From contig JADJSG010000007.1 of NCBI GenBank assembly GCA_016711825.1, positions 1-64,000 of the forward strand: a stretch of 64,000 nucleotides of DNA, in the 5' to 3' direction. The stretch comes from Bacteroidota bacterium. GTDB lineage: Bacteria > Bacteroidota > Bacteroidia > Chitinophagales > Chitinophagaceae. This document shows, piece by piece, positions 37,056 through 46,237 of the stretch (its first letter is position 1; each line of letters opens with the position of its first letter). The position numbers and the translations under genes were made by a program. The notes under the pieces are model-generated. The model saw only the letters and a list, made by a program, of their open reading frames with translations. It made no database searches and had not been told where the DNA came from.

Positions 37056-37868
37056 ATGAAAATACGTATTGGTATATCGCCCTGCCCTAACGATACCTAT
37101 ATTTTCGAGGCTATTTATCATCAAAAAGTCGCTTTGAAAGATACCACCTTTGAATTTGTATTTGAAGATGTGGAAACCCTCAATGAAATGGCCTCCAAAC
37201 AGGCACTTGATATGGTTAAAATCAGTTACGCCCATTATTTTTCTGTCATTGATCAGTATTGTATGCTCAGAAGTGGTGGCGCCTTGGGAAACGGTGTTGG
37301 TCCATTGCTCATTGCCAAAACCCCCATCTCAATACCCGAACTTATAAATAGTCAAATAGCGGTACCTGGTAAGCATACTACTGCACATTTTCTTTTATCC
37401 TTTGCCTGGCCCCAATTAAAAAATAAACGATACTTTCGTTTTGAAAAAATTGAAGAGGCTATTCTGCAGAATATCGTTGATGCCGGTGTCATTATTCATG
37501 AAAACAGATTTACCTATCAAGAGAAAGGATTACATTTATTGATGGATTTAGGTCAATACTGGGAAACCCAAACCGCCCTTCCCATACCATTAGGAGGTAT
37601 AGCGATCCGTAGAACGATTCCCCATGATATACAATTACAAATCAATGCATTGTTGAAAAGCAGTATTGAATGGGCCAATCGACAACCACGTAAAATCAAT
37701 GATTTTATAAGTCTTCATGCACAGGAAATGAATGAAGAAGTAATGAAACAACATATTTCGTTGTATGTAAATGAATATTCACTTGATGTCGGTATGCTTG
37801 GTGAGCAGGCAGTTCATAAAATGAAAGAAGTTTTGAATATATCATCTAACAAATCCTTATTTATATAA
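37056..37868 (+). CDS. mqnD: 1,4-dihydroxy-6-naphthoate synthase
   Basis: 270 residues with a periplasmic-binding-like fold, here cytoplasmic. It turns cyclic dehypoxanthine futalosine into 1,4-dihydroxy-6-naphthoate in menaquinone synthesis. Motifs: RIGISPCPNDTYIFEAIYH, DMVKISYAHYF, LRSGGALGNGVGPLLIA, VPGKHTTAHFLL and VDAGVIIHENRFTY with the catalytic His. It is two bases behind mqnB and three bases in front of an acetyltransferase gene. Confidence 0.95.
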   Translation: MKIRIGISPCPNDTYIFEAIYHQKVALKDTTFEFVFEDVETLNEMASKQALDMVKISYAHYFSVIDQYCMLRSGGALGNGVGPLLIAKTPISIPELINSQIAVPGKHTTAHFLLSFAWPQLKNKRYFRFEKIEEAILQNIVDAGVIIHENRFTYQEKGLHLLMDLGQYWETQTALPIPLGGIAIRRTIPHDIQLQINALLKSSIEWANRQPRKINDFISLHAQEMNEEVMKQHISLYVNEYSLDVGMLGEQAVHKMKEVLNISSNKSLFI

Positions 37869-37870
37869 AT

Positions 37871-38323
37871 ATGCTCCAATTTTCGATCAAACATTTTAAT
37901 GAATTAACAACCCTGGAATTGTATTCCCTATTAAGTTTACGCGCTGAAGTTTTTGTTGTGGAGCAATGTTGCGCTTACCAGGATTGTGATCATAAAGACC
38001 AAAACTCGTATCATTTATTAGGCTATGATATGAATGAATTAGTAGCTTATGCCAGATTGTTGCCTGTTGGTATGAGTTATGAACATTATTGTTCTATTGG
38101 TCGGGTAGCTACCTCATTGAACGCAAGAAATAAAGGTTATGGGAAGCAACTCATGATTGAAGCGATTCGTTTTTGTGATCATCATTTTTCAAATGGTATC
38201 AAAATCAGTGCGCAAGCCTATCTTGAAAAATTTTATCAGGCATTAGGCTTTATTACTGTATCAACACCCTATTTGGAAGATGATATACCACATATTGCTA
38301 TGATTAAAGAAAAGCAGTTATAG
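37871..38323 (+). CDS. GNAT acetyltransferase, ElaA family
   Basis: 150 residues. The ElaA pattern is clear: FNELTTLELYSLLSLRAEVFVVEQCCAYQD at the start, ARLLPVG in the middle, the acetyl-CoA pyrophosphate loop GRVATSLNARNKGYGKQLM, and KISAQAYLEKFYQALGF near the end. It transfers an acetyl group from acetyl-CoA to an unknown acceptor. It is in one unit with mqnB and mqnD, and its stop nearly touches the stop of the convergent phosphate transporter. Confidence 0.9.
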   Translation: MLQFSIKHFNELTTLELYSLLSLRAEVFVVEQCCAYQDCDHKDQNSYHLLGYDMNELVAYARLLPVGMSYEHYCSIGRVATSLNARNKGYGKQLMIEAIRFCDHHFSNGIKISAQAYLEKFYQALGFITVSTPYLEDDIPHIAMIKEKQL

Positions 38324-38325
38324 GC

Positions 38326-39975
38326 TTAAGCTAAAAAGAAGCTTGATATCCAGTAAACCAAACCAGCCAGTAAAGCGCTTATTGGGATGGTTAGTATCCA
38401 GGCCCATAGTAAGTTTACAGTAACACCCCATCGAACAGCGCTCAACCTTTTGGTAGCTCCTACCCCGATAATAGCCCCTGTAATCGTATGTGTTGTTGAC
38501 ACTGGAATACCCATTTGTTCTGTTAAAAACAAGGTAGTAGCACCAGCTGTTTCAGCACAAACACCTTCAAGTGGGGTTACCTTAGTGATTTTAGTACCCA
38601 TGGTTTTGATGATTTTCCAACCACCACTCAAAGTACCTAAACCAATGGCCGCATAACAAGCAAGGGGTATCCAATCGGGCATTGATTTAATATCAGCTAA
38701 ATCGCCATTTGCTACTAAAGCAGCGGCAATGATACCCATTACTTTTTGTGCATCATTACCACCATGACCAATACTAAATGCAGCAGATGAAACCAATTGC
38801 AACTTTTTAAACATATTATTGGTTCTTGACACTTTAGGTTCTTTGATTTTTTCGGTATAAATAAATGATAATATGAATATACCAAATACGATTAAAATCC
38901 CGTAACGAATCATGGCATTATCGCCTTTGGATATTTCTTTCGCTACTTTTTCTTTCAAATCAAATTTCATTGCCTTTTTAAACTTCTCCAGGGTAGAAGG
39001 ATCCATGGGGTAAACGGCATTCATTTTTTCTATCATCCCATCAAAGCCCGCATTATCATATACTTTTACCAATGGCTTTAATGAATCAATTGCCTTTTTT
39101 ACAATACTAAATTCTTCCTTTTTTGCTGGATTTTTTTTAGCTAAAACTTCTAATTGATCATATTTAAAATATTTTTTAATATTATCATTGATAATTCCAT
39201 GGTTAACTTCTTTCATATCAACATTTGCAATGATGTTTTCGGCTACTTTTGCTGAACCTATCCCTTCATATTCATCAATATAGGGTATACATAAAGCGGC
39301 ATTTTTCTTGGCATTTGTTAATTTAGCTAATTTGGTTGTGTCTTTTGCTGCTTCTTTTTCTAGCTTATCAACCCTAAACATTTTAGAGATGTTCTCCCCC
39401 ATTTTATCTTTTTCAAATTTTATCAGTAAGAAATTAAGACCTATGGCTATCGCAGCAAATAAAATACATTTAATCCAGGTATTTCGATTGATGGTAATAA
39501 AGGTAAATATCATTGACATCAGCATCCCGATTAAAGGGGCGAGGAAAATAAATAAAAATATTTTTAATACTTTATCTACTTCCACTATTTCAGAAATTGG
39601 CATCATGCCTTTACTCAATAAGGCATGGGTGATGCCTGCACCCGCAAAACCGCCAATTAAGGTATGAGAGGAAGATGAAGGAATGCCAAACCACCAGGTA
39701 AGTAAATTCCAGAAAATGGCAGCTATCAATCCCGAAAAGATCACAGGGAGCGTGATAAATTCTTTCTGTACGGTTTTACCAATCGTATTGGCAACAGCAT
39801 GATCTTTAAAAATGTAAAATGCGATAAAATTAAAAAAAGCTGCCCATAATACAGCCTGAAAAGGTGTCAATACTTTGGTAGATACAATGGTAGCAATTGA
39901 ATTAGCAGCATCATGGAACCCATTGATGTAATCAAATACCAATGCTAAAACGATTATGATAAGAATGAAAGTCAT
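38326..39975 (-). CDS. Pit-type inorganic phosphate transporter
   Basis: 549 residues, longer than the usual 420-500. It is a low-affinity phosphate/cation symporter in the inner membrane. Two inverted PHO4 halves are seen: DYINGFHDAANSIATIVSTKVL with FGIPSSSSHTLIGGFAG in the first, and GHGGNDAQKVMGIIAAAL with GIPVSTTHTITGAIIGVG in the second. Between them, at about residues 190-350, is a Lys-rich hydrophilic segment of about 150 residues with Asp/Glu and no membrane helix. The DUF47 gene lies upstream on the same strand with 61 bases between, the usual partner. Confidence 0.95.
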   Translation of the reverse strand: MTFILIIIVLALVFDYINGFHDAANSIATIVSTKVLTPFQAVLWAAFFNFIAFYIFKDHAVANTIGKTVQKEFITLPVIFSGLIAAIFWNLLTWWFGIPSSSSHTLIGGFAGAGITHALLSKGMMPISEIVEVDKVLKIFLFIFLAPLIGMLMSMIFTFITINRNTWIKCILFAAIAIGLNFLLIKFEKDKMGENISKMFRVDKLEKEAAKDTTKLAKLTNAKKNAALCIPYIDEYEGIGSAKVAENIIANVDMKEVNHGIINDNIKKYFKYDQLEVLAKKNPAKKEEFSIVKKAIDSLKPLVKVYDNAGFDGMIEKMNAVYPMDPSTLEKFKKAMKFDLKEKVAKEISKGDNAMIRYGILIVFGIFILSFIYTEKIKEPKVSRTNNMFKKLQLVSSAAFSIGHGGNDAQKVMGIIAAALVANGDLADIKSMPDWIPLACYAAIGLGTLSGGWKIIKTMGTKITKVTPLEGVCAETAGATTLFLTEQMGIPVSTTHTITGAIIGVGATKRLSAVRWGVTVNLLWAWILTIPISALLAGLVYWISSFFLA

Positions 39976-40036
39976 AGATGATTATATTATATAATTGGAC
40001 AAATTGAAAAAACAATCATGTTTTGGGGCTGAAACA

Positions 40037-40684
40037 TTAAGCATATTTAATGATAATAGACTCTATGACATTTGCAGCATCTTCTACTTTATCAGTAGCA
40101 GTTTCTAATACCTGATAGATTTCTCTTTTTTTAATCACTTCTTTTGCATCGTTTTCTGTAGCAAAAAGGCGTTCAATACTCATATCATAAATATCATCAG
40201 CTTGATTTTCAAGGCTATTTGCTTTGACTAATGCATTGGTGATATTCGACAAGTTTTTCATTGTTCTAAGTTCCTTTACAGCAACTTTAATTGATTCAGC
40301 ACCCAACTCAATACATTCAGCCAATTTTTGAATGCCTTGTTCTTGAGGGTTTACTTTGTAAAAATTAATTTTTTTAGCAGATGCATTAATATAATCTGCG
40401 ATATCATCTAAAGCAGTGGCTAAATAATGAATGTCTTCTCTGTCAAAAGGAGTGATGAAATTTCGCCCTAATTCCTGAAAAATTTGATGGGTATAATTGT
40501 CATTTTCATGTTCAAGTATTTCAATTTGTGCGATAATCGTCGCTCTGTTGTTAAAATCAGGCTCGTGAACAACTTCACGTAACTTTTTAGCCATGATATC
40601 TACTGTATCTACCACATTTTCAAACAGGTTAAAAAAAACTCGGTCTCTTGGCTGGAAAAATTTTAAAAGGGAATTTAAGCTCAT
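40037..40684 (-). CDS. DUF47 (PhoU-like) phosphate transport regulator
   Basis: 215 residues, all helical: FFNLFENVVDTVDIMAKKLREVV, EHENDNYTHQIFQELGRNFITPFDREDIHYLATALDDIADYINASAKK and a C-terminal YQVLETATDKVEDAANVIESIIIKYA. These Asp/Glu-rich helix pairs resemble PhoU metal clusters. DUF47 proteins lie next to Pit transporters and are thought to regulate them. It is the first gene of the unit and faces the porin gene across a 212-base gap that holds the repeat element at 40754. Confidence 0.93.
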   Translation of the reverse strand: MSLNSLLKFFQPRDRVFFNLFENVVDTVDIMAKKLREVVHEPDFNNRATIIAQIEILEHENDNYTHQIFQELGRNFITPFDREDIHYLATALDDIADYINASAKKINFYKVNPQEQGIQKLAECIELGAESIKVAVKELRTMKNLSNITNALVKANSLENQADDIYDMSIERLFATENDAKEVIKKREIYQVLETATDKVEDAANVIESIIIKYA

Positions 40685-40753
40685 GAATGTACATTTTTAA
40701 TAGGGTGTAAAATTGCTTATTTAATTCCTAAATAGGTAATGTTAAGAACAAAC

Positions 40754-40782
40754 GTAACAATTTGGTAATATTGGGGTAACTA
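40754..40782 (+). promoter_or_regulatory. Pho-box-like direct repeat, three copies at 11-bp spacing
   Basis: GTAACAA, GTAATAT and GTAACTA begin at 40754, 40765 and 40776, exactly 11 bases apart, with spacers TTTG and TGGG of four bases. A 7-base repeat plus a 4-base spacer is the PhoB-type arrangement. It lies in the gap between the DUF47/Pit unit and the porin gene. The sequence itself differs from the E. coli CTGTCAT box. Confidence 0.5.
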
Positions 40783-40896
40783 AAATAGTTTATTTGAAAA
40801 AATTATTAATAAATCCGTAATACATATTAGGTAACATTTAAGATACATAGGCTATTTCTTTGCAGTATTAATTCACTTTTAAATAATATTTTAGTA

Positions 40897-42105
40897 ATGT
40901 TAAGGAAACATACAATGGTTATATGCTTAATATTTTTATTTTCTACCCAAGGATTTGGTCAGAAAACAAGTCAAGAGCAAAAAGAAAAAAAGACAAGCTG
41001 GTTTGAATCATTCTCCATAAGAGGATATATTCAAGCACGTTATAACCGCTTATTAGAGACCAATGCCCAATTAAAAAATGAACAAGGAGACAAGTCATGG
41101 GGTGCAGATGGTGGTTTTTTTCTTCGTCGTGTACGAATTATCTTATATGGTCAGGTTTACAAGAATGTTTATTTCTATCTTCAACCCGACTTTGGTAGCT
41201 CAGCTAGTACTACTGGTTTGCATTTTGGACAACTAAGAGATTGCTATTTTGATATTGGGGTTGACAAAAACAATGAATTTAGGTTTAGAATTGGGCAAAG
41301 TAAAGTGCCGTTTGGTTTTGAGAATATGCAATCGAGTCAAAACAGATTGCCCTTAGATCGTAATGATGCTTTGAATAGTGCAGTTTCAAATGAACGAGAT
41401 TTAGGATTGTTTTTTTACTGGGCTCCTAAAAAAATAAGAGAGCGTTTTTCAAAATTAGTGAGTGAAGGCTATAAAGGGAGTGGCGATTATGGTGTATTGG
41501 GCCTGGGTGCCTATAATGGGCAAACTGCGAATAAACCCGAATTAAATAATCGTCCACATATTGTAGCTCGATTAACCTATCCATTTAAAATTGGAAATCA
41601 GATGATAGAACCTTCTATTCAAGGGTATACTGGTAAGTATGTGATTGCTAAAGATCAATTAACAACTGGGGTAAAATATGTTAAGGATTTAAATTATATT
41701 GATCAAAGAGTAGCGGCATCATTTGTTATGTATCCTAAACCATTTGGCATTCAAGCTGAATATAATATAGGGAAAGGGCCTGAATTTAATCCATCAACCG
41801 ACTCAATTGAAGTGCAAAATTTAACTGGTGGTTATATTACGTTAAATTATATGGCTCGAATCAAAAAACAAATATTGCTTCCTTTTGTACGTGCACATTA
41901 TTATGATGGGGGCAAAAAACACGAAAAAGATGCAAGAAGCTATACCGTTAAAGAACTTGAATTAGGTGTAGAATGGCAACCCAGCAAAAACTTTGAACTC
42001 GTAGCTATGTATACCATTTCAAACAGACGTTTTGAAGATTTTGCTTTACAAAATAATACACAAGCTGGTCGTTTATTAAGATTGCAGGCACAAGTCAATT
42101 TTTAA
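40897..42105 (+). CDS. OprP/OprO-type phosphate-selective outer membrane porin
   Basis: 402 residues: signal peptide (MLRKHTMVICLIFLFSTQGFG), a short Lys/Glu/Gln-rich linker, then a 16-strand porin barrel with SIRGYIQARYNRLLETN, GFFLRRVRIILYGQVYKNVYFYLQPDFG and EFRFRIGQSKVPFGFENMQSSQ, the OprP/O pattern. The last residues LRLQAQVNF end in Phe, as barrels do. It should let phosphate or polyphosphate into the periplasm. Its divergent neighbours are the DUF47 and Pit genes, so a common phosphate response is likely. Confidence 0.9.
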   Translation: MLRKHTMVICLIFLFSTQGFGQKTSQEQKEKKTSWFESFSIRGYIQARYNRLLETNAQLKNEQGDKSWGADGGFFLRRVRIILYGQVYKNVYFYLQPDFGSSASTTGLHFGQLRDCYFDIGVDKNNEFRFRIGQSKVPFGFENMQSSQNRLPLDRNDALNSAVSNERDLGLFFYWAPKKIRERFSKLVSEGYKGSGDYGVLGLGAYNGQTANKPELNNRPHIVARLTYPFKIGNQMIEPSIQGYTGKYVIAKDQLTTGVKYVKDLNYIDQRVAASFVMYPKPFGIQAEYNIGKGPEFNPSTDSIEVQNLTGGYITLNYMARIKKQILLPFVRAHYYDGGKKHEKDARSYTVKELELGVEWQPSKNFELVAMYTISNRRFEDFALQNNTQAGRLLRLQAQVNF

Positions 42106-42310
42106 TTATTGCTGATAATACCTAAAATACATTAAAGTAAATAGAATCTTTAATCCATAGCTTCAATATCTTAGATGCAATGTTTTTAACCCATTTAAAG
42201 TTATATTGACAAAAAGGTATAAATATTACCATTTCCTTATCAATAAAAAATGAAATGTTTTCAATTGCAAAGGATAAATTTGTATCCTAATTTTAAAATG
42301 TAAATATTTA

Positions 42311-43513
42311 ATGAGCAATTATCCTTATGTCCCTTATGGTACCACCGTTCATGGTGAAGACGAAATTAATGCAGTGGTTAATGTATTGCGTACATCTACC
42401 CAAATGGGCAAAAATGTTCGTGAACTTGAAGATAAAGTTGCAGGTTTATACCAAAAGAAATTTGGTATCGGAGTCAATTCTGGGTCAAGTGCTTTATACC
42501 TCGCTGCAGATTTATTAAATTATGCTGAAGGTACAGAAATTATAACGCCTGCCCTTACCTTTTCGACCACCGTGGCCCCTCTTGTAAAACGCAATTGGGT
42601 GCCTGCTTTTGTAGATGTTGAAGAAGGTACCTATAATATTGATGCCAATAAAATAGAGGAAATGATAACATCGAAAACCAAAGCGATGGTTATTCCCAAT
42701 TTAATTGGCAATCTACCAAACTGGAAACAAATCAGAGAAATAGCAGATAAATACAATCTCTTTTTATTGGAAGACAGTGCCGATACCATTGGCGCTGAAA
42801 TCGACGGGGCAAGCAGTGGACGATATACCGATATGAGTACAACCAGTTTTTACGGTTCTCATATCATGAATTGTGCAGGTAATGGTGGAATGCTTTGTGT
42901 CAACAATGAAGCTCATTACAACCGAGGAAAATTACTCAGAAGCTGGGGACGTTCTTCATCCTTATTTGTAGAAAGTGAAGCTATCGAAAACCGTTTTAAT
43001 GTAGAAGTAGATGGCATTCCTTATGATGCAAAATTTGTGTTTGAGGAGCCTGGGTATAATATTGAACCCTCTGAACTTGGGGCCGCTTTTGGCTTAGTAC
43101 AATTAAGCAAATTGCCACATAATATCGACTTACGTACTGGACATTATCATAAAATGCGTCAGTTTTTTGAGCAATACCAAGAGTATTTTATATTGCCCAA
43201 TCAATTACCCAATTCACGCACTGGATGGTTGGCATATGCAGTTACAATCAAGGAATCAGCACCTTTTATAAGAAGAGATTTGCAAATATTTTTAGAAAAA
43301 AGAAATATTCAAACACGTACCGTATTTACAGGAAATATACTTCGTCAACCTGGGTTTAAAAACGTAACCCATAAAGCGGCTGCCAATGGTTACATTGAAA
43401 CAGACAAAGTAATGCGTGGCGGTATGCTCATGGCTTGTCATCATGGATTAAATGATACGCAAATTGCTCATGTGATGGAAAGTGTGACGGAGTTTATGAA
43501 GTTGAATGGGTAA
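42311..43513 (+). CDS. DegT/DnrJ/EryC1/StrS-family PLP-dependent enzyme with His at the Lys position
   Basis: 400 residues. Fold type I PLP enzyme motifs: GVNSGSSALYLAADLLNYAEGTEIITPALTFSTT, FVDVEEGTYNID, LLEDSADTIGAEIDG and then SFYGSHIMNCAGNGGMLCVNN. In normal family aminotransferases the sixth residue of that last motif is the Schiff-base Lys; here it is His. The same change is found in the sugar 3-dehydratases E1/RfbH and ColD. I therefore infer a deoxysugar 3-dehydratase-like reaction on a nucleotide sugar rather than transamination. It stands alone, without a visible sugar cluster. Confidence 0.9.
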   Translation: MSNYPYVPYGTTVHGEDEINAVVNVLRTSTQMGKNVRELEDKVAGLYQKKFGIGVNSGSSALYLAADLLNYAEGTEIITPALTFSTTVAPLVKRNWVPAFVDVEEGTYNIDANKIEEMITSKTKAMVIPNLIGNLPNWKQIREIADKYNLFLLEDSADTIGAEIDGASSGRYTDMSTTSFYGSHIMNCAGNGGMLCVNNEAHYNRGKLLRSWGRSSSLFVESEAIENRFNVEVDGIPYDAKFVFEEPGYNIEPSELGAAFGLVQLSKLPHNIDLRTGHYHKMRQFFEQYQEYFILPNQLPNSRTGWLAYAVTIKESAPFIRRDLQIFLEKRNIQTRTVFTGNILRQPGFKNVTHKAAANGYIETDKVMRGGMLMACHHGLNDTQIAHVMESVTEFMKLNG

Positions 43514-43527
43514 ATATCGCGTTGATA

Positions 43528-44304
43528 TCAATACCCTTTGCGCAACATGTCGGCATAAGCATTTGGCAATATACTTTCTTCCACTGCTTTGGCTGCTTTT
43601 TCGATGTCATAGGCTACCCTAATAAATTCAATTTGCAAACTGTCTTTGTCAAATTTGTTACTGTGGTCATGAAGAGTCAGCATTACATAACAGCCTCTTG
43701 GGTCGCCATCTTTTGGCTTCCCAATTGAACCAAGATTGACTGCATGTCGATAAGCTTTTTTACCCGCTATTTCATATTCCATGATTCGATGATAGGGTTT
43801 ATGGGTATGACCAAAAAACATCAAATCGGCATTGGCTGTTTCCATAATTCTGAGCATACTTTTTTCCTCTCTGTCTTCAAATAAATATTCATTTATTTTA
43901 CGTGGACTTCCATGTACCATCAATAAAAATAAGGAGTCGTTATTTAATTGGTATTCTAACTGGATATGGGCTGGTAAAGTACGTAAATATTGACGTTGCT
44001 CATGTTGTATCAATTGGTTTGTTAAAGCAATAGACTGTACACCCATCGCTTTTTCTTCATCTGTTTTATAGGCACAACCACAATCGTCAGAAGCGCGCCC
44101 TACCCCATAATCATAATTGCCTGCTATGGTTGGAATACCTCTTTTTCTGATTTCTTGGATTACCTCATTGGGCCATATATTATACCCTACCAGATCGCCT
44201 AAACAATATACGGCATCAGGTTTTGAAATTTCAAGGTGATTAAAAAAAGCTTCTAAAGCTGGAAGGTTGGCATGTATATCACTAAAAAATGCAATTTTTG
44301 TCAT
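43528..44304 (-). CDS. YfcE/MJ0936-type metallophosphoesterase
   Basis: 258 residues. Metal-binding motifs are complete: FFSDIHANLPALEAF (D-x-H), VYCLGDLVGYNIWP (GD), TIAGNYDYG (GNHD variant with Asn-Tyr-Asp), LLMVHGSPRK and MFFGHTHKPY (GHTH). It should hydrolyse a phosphodiester, substrate unknown. It starts 39 bases after the ACR3 stop on the same strand but looks functionally unrelated. Confidence 0.88.
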   Translation of the reverse strand: MTKIAFFSDIHANLPALEAFFNHLEISKPDAVYCLGDLVGYNIWPNEVIQEIRKRGIPTIAGNYDYGVGRASDDCGCAYKTDEEKAMGVQSIALTNQLIQHEQRQYLRTLPAHIQLEYQLNNDSLFLLMVHGSPRKINEYLFEDREEKSMLRIMETANADLMFFGHTHKPYHRIMEYEIAGKKAYRHAVNLGSIGKPKDGDPRGCYVMLTLHDHSNKFDKDSLQIEFIRVAYDIEKAAKAVEESILPNAYADMLRKGY

Positions 44305-44342
44305 CCGTAATCAAGTTGGTTTAAAATAATATTTTTAAAAAA

Positions 44343-45394
44343 TTAATTTGAAATACTTTCTTGGGGTTTGAAATATTTTTTTCGCAGCCAAAAAGCAAAT
44401 TGCACCATCAGTATCAAAGCGGGAACTTCAACCAATGGGCCAATAACACCTGCAAATGCTTGACCTGAGTGAATGCCAAATACACCAATAGAGACTGCAA
44501 TGGCTAATTCAAAGTTGTTTCCTGAAGCTGTAAAGGCCACAGAAGCTGTTTCTTTATAATTGGCACCAACCGCTTTTGCCACAAAAAACATCAACGTAAA
44601 CATGATACCAAAAAATAATACAAGGGGTAATGCTATTTTTAATACATCCTTAGGAATATCTATGATCATTTCGCCTTTAAGGCTAAACATGACCACTATG
44701 GTAAAAAGCAATGCGATGAGCGTAATAGGTGAAATGAAAGGAATAAATTTTTGATTAAACCATTTTTCGCCTGCAATCTTTTTAAAAAATATCGACTCAT
44801 AACAGCGGCTACAAAAGGAATGCCTAAATAAATACCCACCGTTTTTGCGATTTCTGCAATGGTAATATCAATACGTAAACCCTCAATGCCAAACAATGGC
44901 AACATCACCTCTAAATAAAAATATGCATATAAACTAAAAAAGAAAACCTGTAAAAGGCTATTGATTCCCACAAGTCCTGCTGTTAGTTCACGATTGCCTT
45001 CAGCCAGTTCACTCCATACTATCACCATGGCAATACAAGGTGCTAAGCCAATAATGATAAGACCTGTCATGTATTCAGGCTGGTCTTTTAAAAAAAAGAT
45101 TGAAAGTAAGAACATTAAAAATGGTCCTACAATCCAAGTAATGAACAGGGAAGTAAAGAGTAATTTAGGTTTGTGAAAGGTTTGTTTCAATTTTGAAAAA
45201 TCAACTTTACAAAGCGGCGGATACATCATGATAATCAATCCGATGGCTAAAGGAATATTGGTAGTTCCACTTGAAAACGAATTTAACAATCCGCTACTGG
45301 CGGGAATATAGTATCCGATCGCAACCCCTATTGCCATAGCTAAGAAAATCCAAAGCGTTAAATACCGATCAAGAAATTTTAATTTTGTCTTCAT
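44343..45394 (-). CDS. ACR3-family arsenite efflux transporter, one frameshift
   Basis: Restored length 350 residues, normal for the family. Start at ATG 45394 (MKTKLKFLDRYLTLWIFLAMA), which follows the previous stop by ten bases. Ten membrane helices; the ACR3 signatures are IMMYPPLCKVDFSKL with the essential Cys, FLMFLLSIFFL, GLIIIGLAPCIAMVIVWSEL, and, after the break, GNNFELAIAVSIGVFGIHSG. One base is missing at the T run 44779-44783. Adding it gives KKIAGEKWFNQKFIPFISPI and 1053 nt in one frame. It exports arsenite across the inner membrane. Third gene of an ars unit. Confidence 0.9.
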
Positions 45395-45404
45395 GATTTT
45401 GATT

Positions 45405-45875
45405 TTAGCAGCATCCACCACCTGGTGTGCAACAGGCAGATTCGCTTTTCATTTCAGCTAAAGTTACTTTTCGTTTTTCTGTTGGTATGCCACAGCTATC
45501 GCTGGCTAAACAAGCGGTTTGTTTTGCTTTAAGAATAAATTGCTGACCATCATAATCTAGATCGTACTTCCCGATGGTGTCTGTTTGGTATTCAACTTCA
45601 ATTTCAAGATTTTCCATCCCTAAAGTTTTTTCTGAAAGGGCAATGATGTTTAATAATTTCTGAGGTTTTAATCGATGGTCAACATCATTGGCATTCCATA
45701 ATTGAAAATTGGCGACTTTTTCGGTGCGTACGGTACCACCACAGTCTATAAAATGTTTGGTAATCACTCCCACTTCGGTTACATGAAAATGTTCAGGAAC
45801 TTGTGTTCCATTTTCAAGAATAAAATGGACTGCGTTTGCCGTTGATAAATGTGTTTTTATTTGTTCAAGTGTCAT
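45405..45875 (-). CDS. DUF6428 family protein of the arsenic operon, Cys-rich tail
   Basis: 156 residues. Starts MTLEQIKTHLSTANAVHFIL and shows VPEHFHVTEVGVITKHFIDCGG, QLWNANDVDHRL and VEYQTDTIGKYDLDYDGQQFILK. I recognise the DUF6428 layout, whose genes lie next to arsR in Bacteroidota. The last 40 residues hold seven cysteines: two in CLASDSCGI, two in SACCTPG and two at the very end (GGGCC), plus Cys in the DCGG block. That suggests binding of arsenite or another soft metal. Middle gene of the ars unit; 19 bases after arsR. Confidence 0.8.
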   Translation of the reverse strand: MTLEQIKTHLSTANAVHFILENGTQVPEHFHVTEVGVITKHFIDCGGTVRTEKVANFQLWNANDVDHRLKPQKLLNIIALSEKTLGMENLEIEVEYQTDTIGKYDLDYDGQQFILKAKQTACLASDSCGIPTEKRKVTLAEMKSESACCTPGGGCC

Positions 45876-45894
45876 ATATATTTTGTTTTAAAGG

Positions 45895-46227
45895 TTAGCA
45901 ACAGTTTTTATTTTTCTTTTCTAATTTGATTGAAATCGTTGTAAAGTAATTCTTTATTTGTTCGAGTGTTTTTTCGTCTATACAATAGCAAATGGCATTC
46001 CCTTCAATATTTCCTTTGATGAGACCCGCATTTTTTAATTCTTTTAGATGTTGTGACACGGTAGGTTGCGCCAGCGGCAATTCATTCACAATGTCACCAC
46101 AAATACAAGCATCCACTTTTGAAAGATACTCCATGATGGCGATACGTGCCGGATGCCCCAATGCCTTTGCGATGATGGCTATGTTGTTTTGTTGATCGGT
46201 AAAATGATCGGTCTTAGTAGCACCCAT
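45895..46227 (-). CDS. arsR: ArsR-family metalloregulator
   Basis: 110 residues. Winged-helix repressor with ALGHPARIAIMEYLSKVDACICGDIVNEL, where C-I-C matches the ELCVCDL arsenite site of ArsR, and LAQPTVSQHLKELKNAGLIKGNIEGNAICYCI as the recognition helix and wing. Three further Cys lie in the wing (ICYC) and two at the C-terminal end (KNCC). It should release the operator when arsenite binds. First gene of the unit; a perfect 16-base palindrome is 11 bases upstream of its start. Confidence 0.93.
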   Translation of the reverse strand: MGATKTDHFTDQQNNIAIIAKALGHPARIAIMEYLSKVDACICGDIVNELPLAQPTVSQHLKELKNAGLIKGNIEGNAICYCIDEKTLEQIKNYFTTISIKLEKKNKNCC

Positions 46228-46237
46228 TTTTTTAATT

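Noticed and set aside
42311..43513. Sugar aminotransferase of the usual DegT type
   Set aside because: His stands where the PLP-binding Lys should be.
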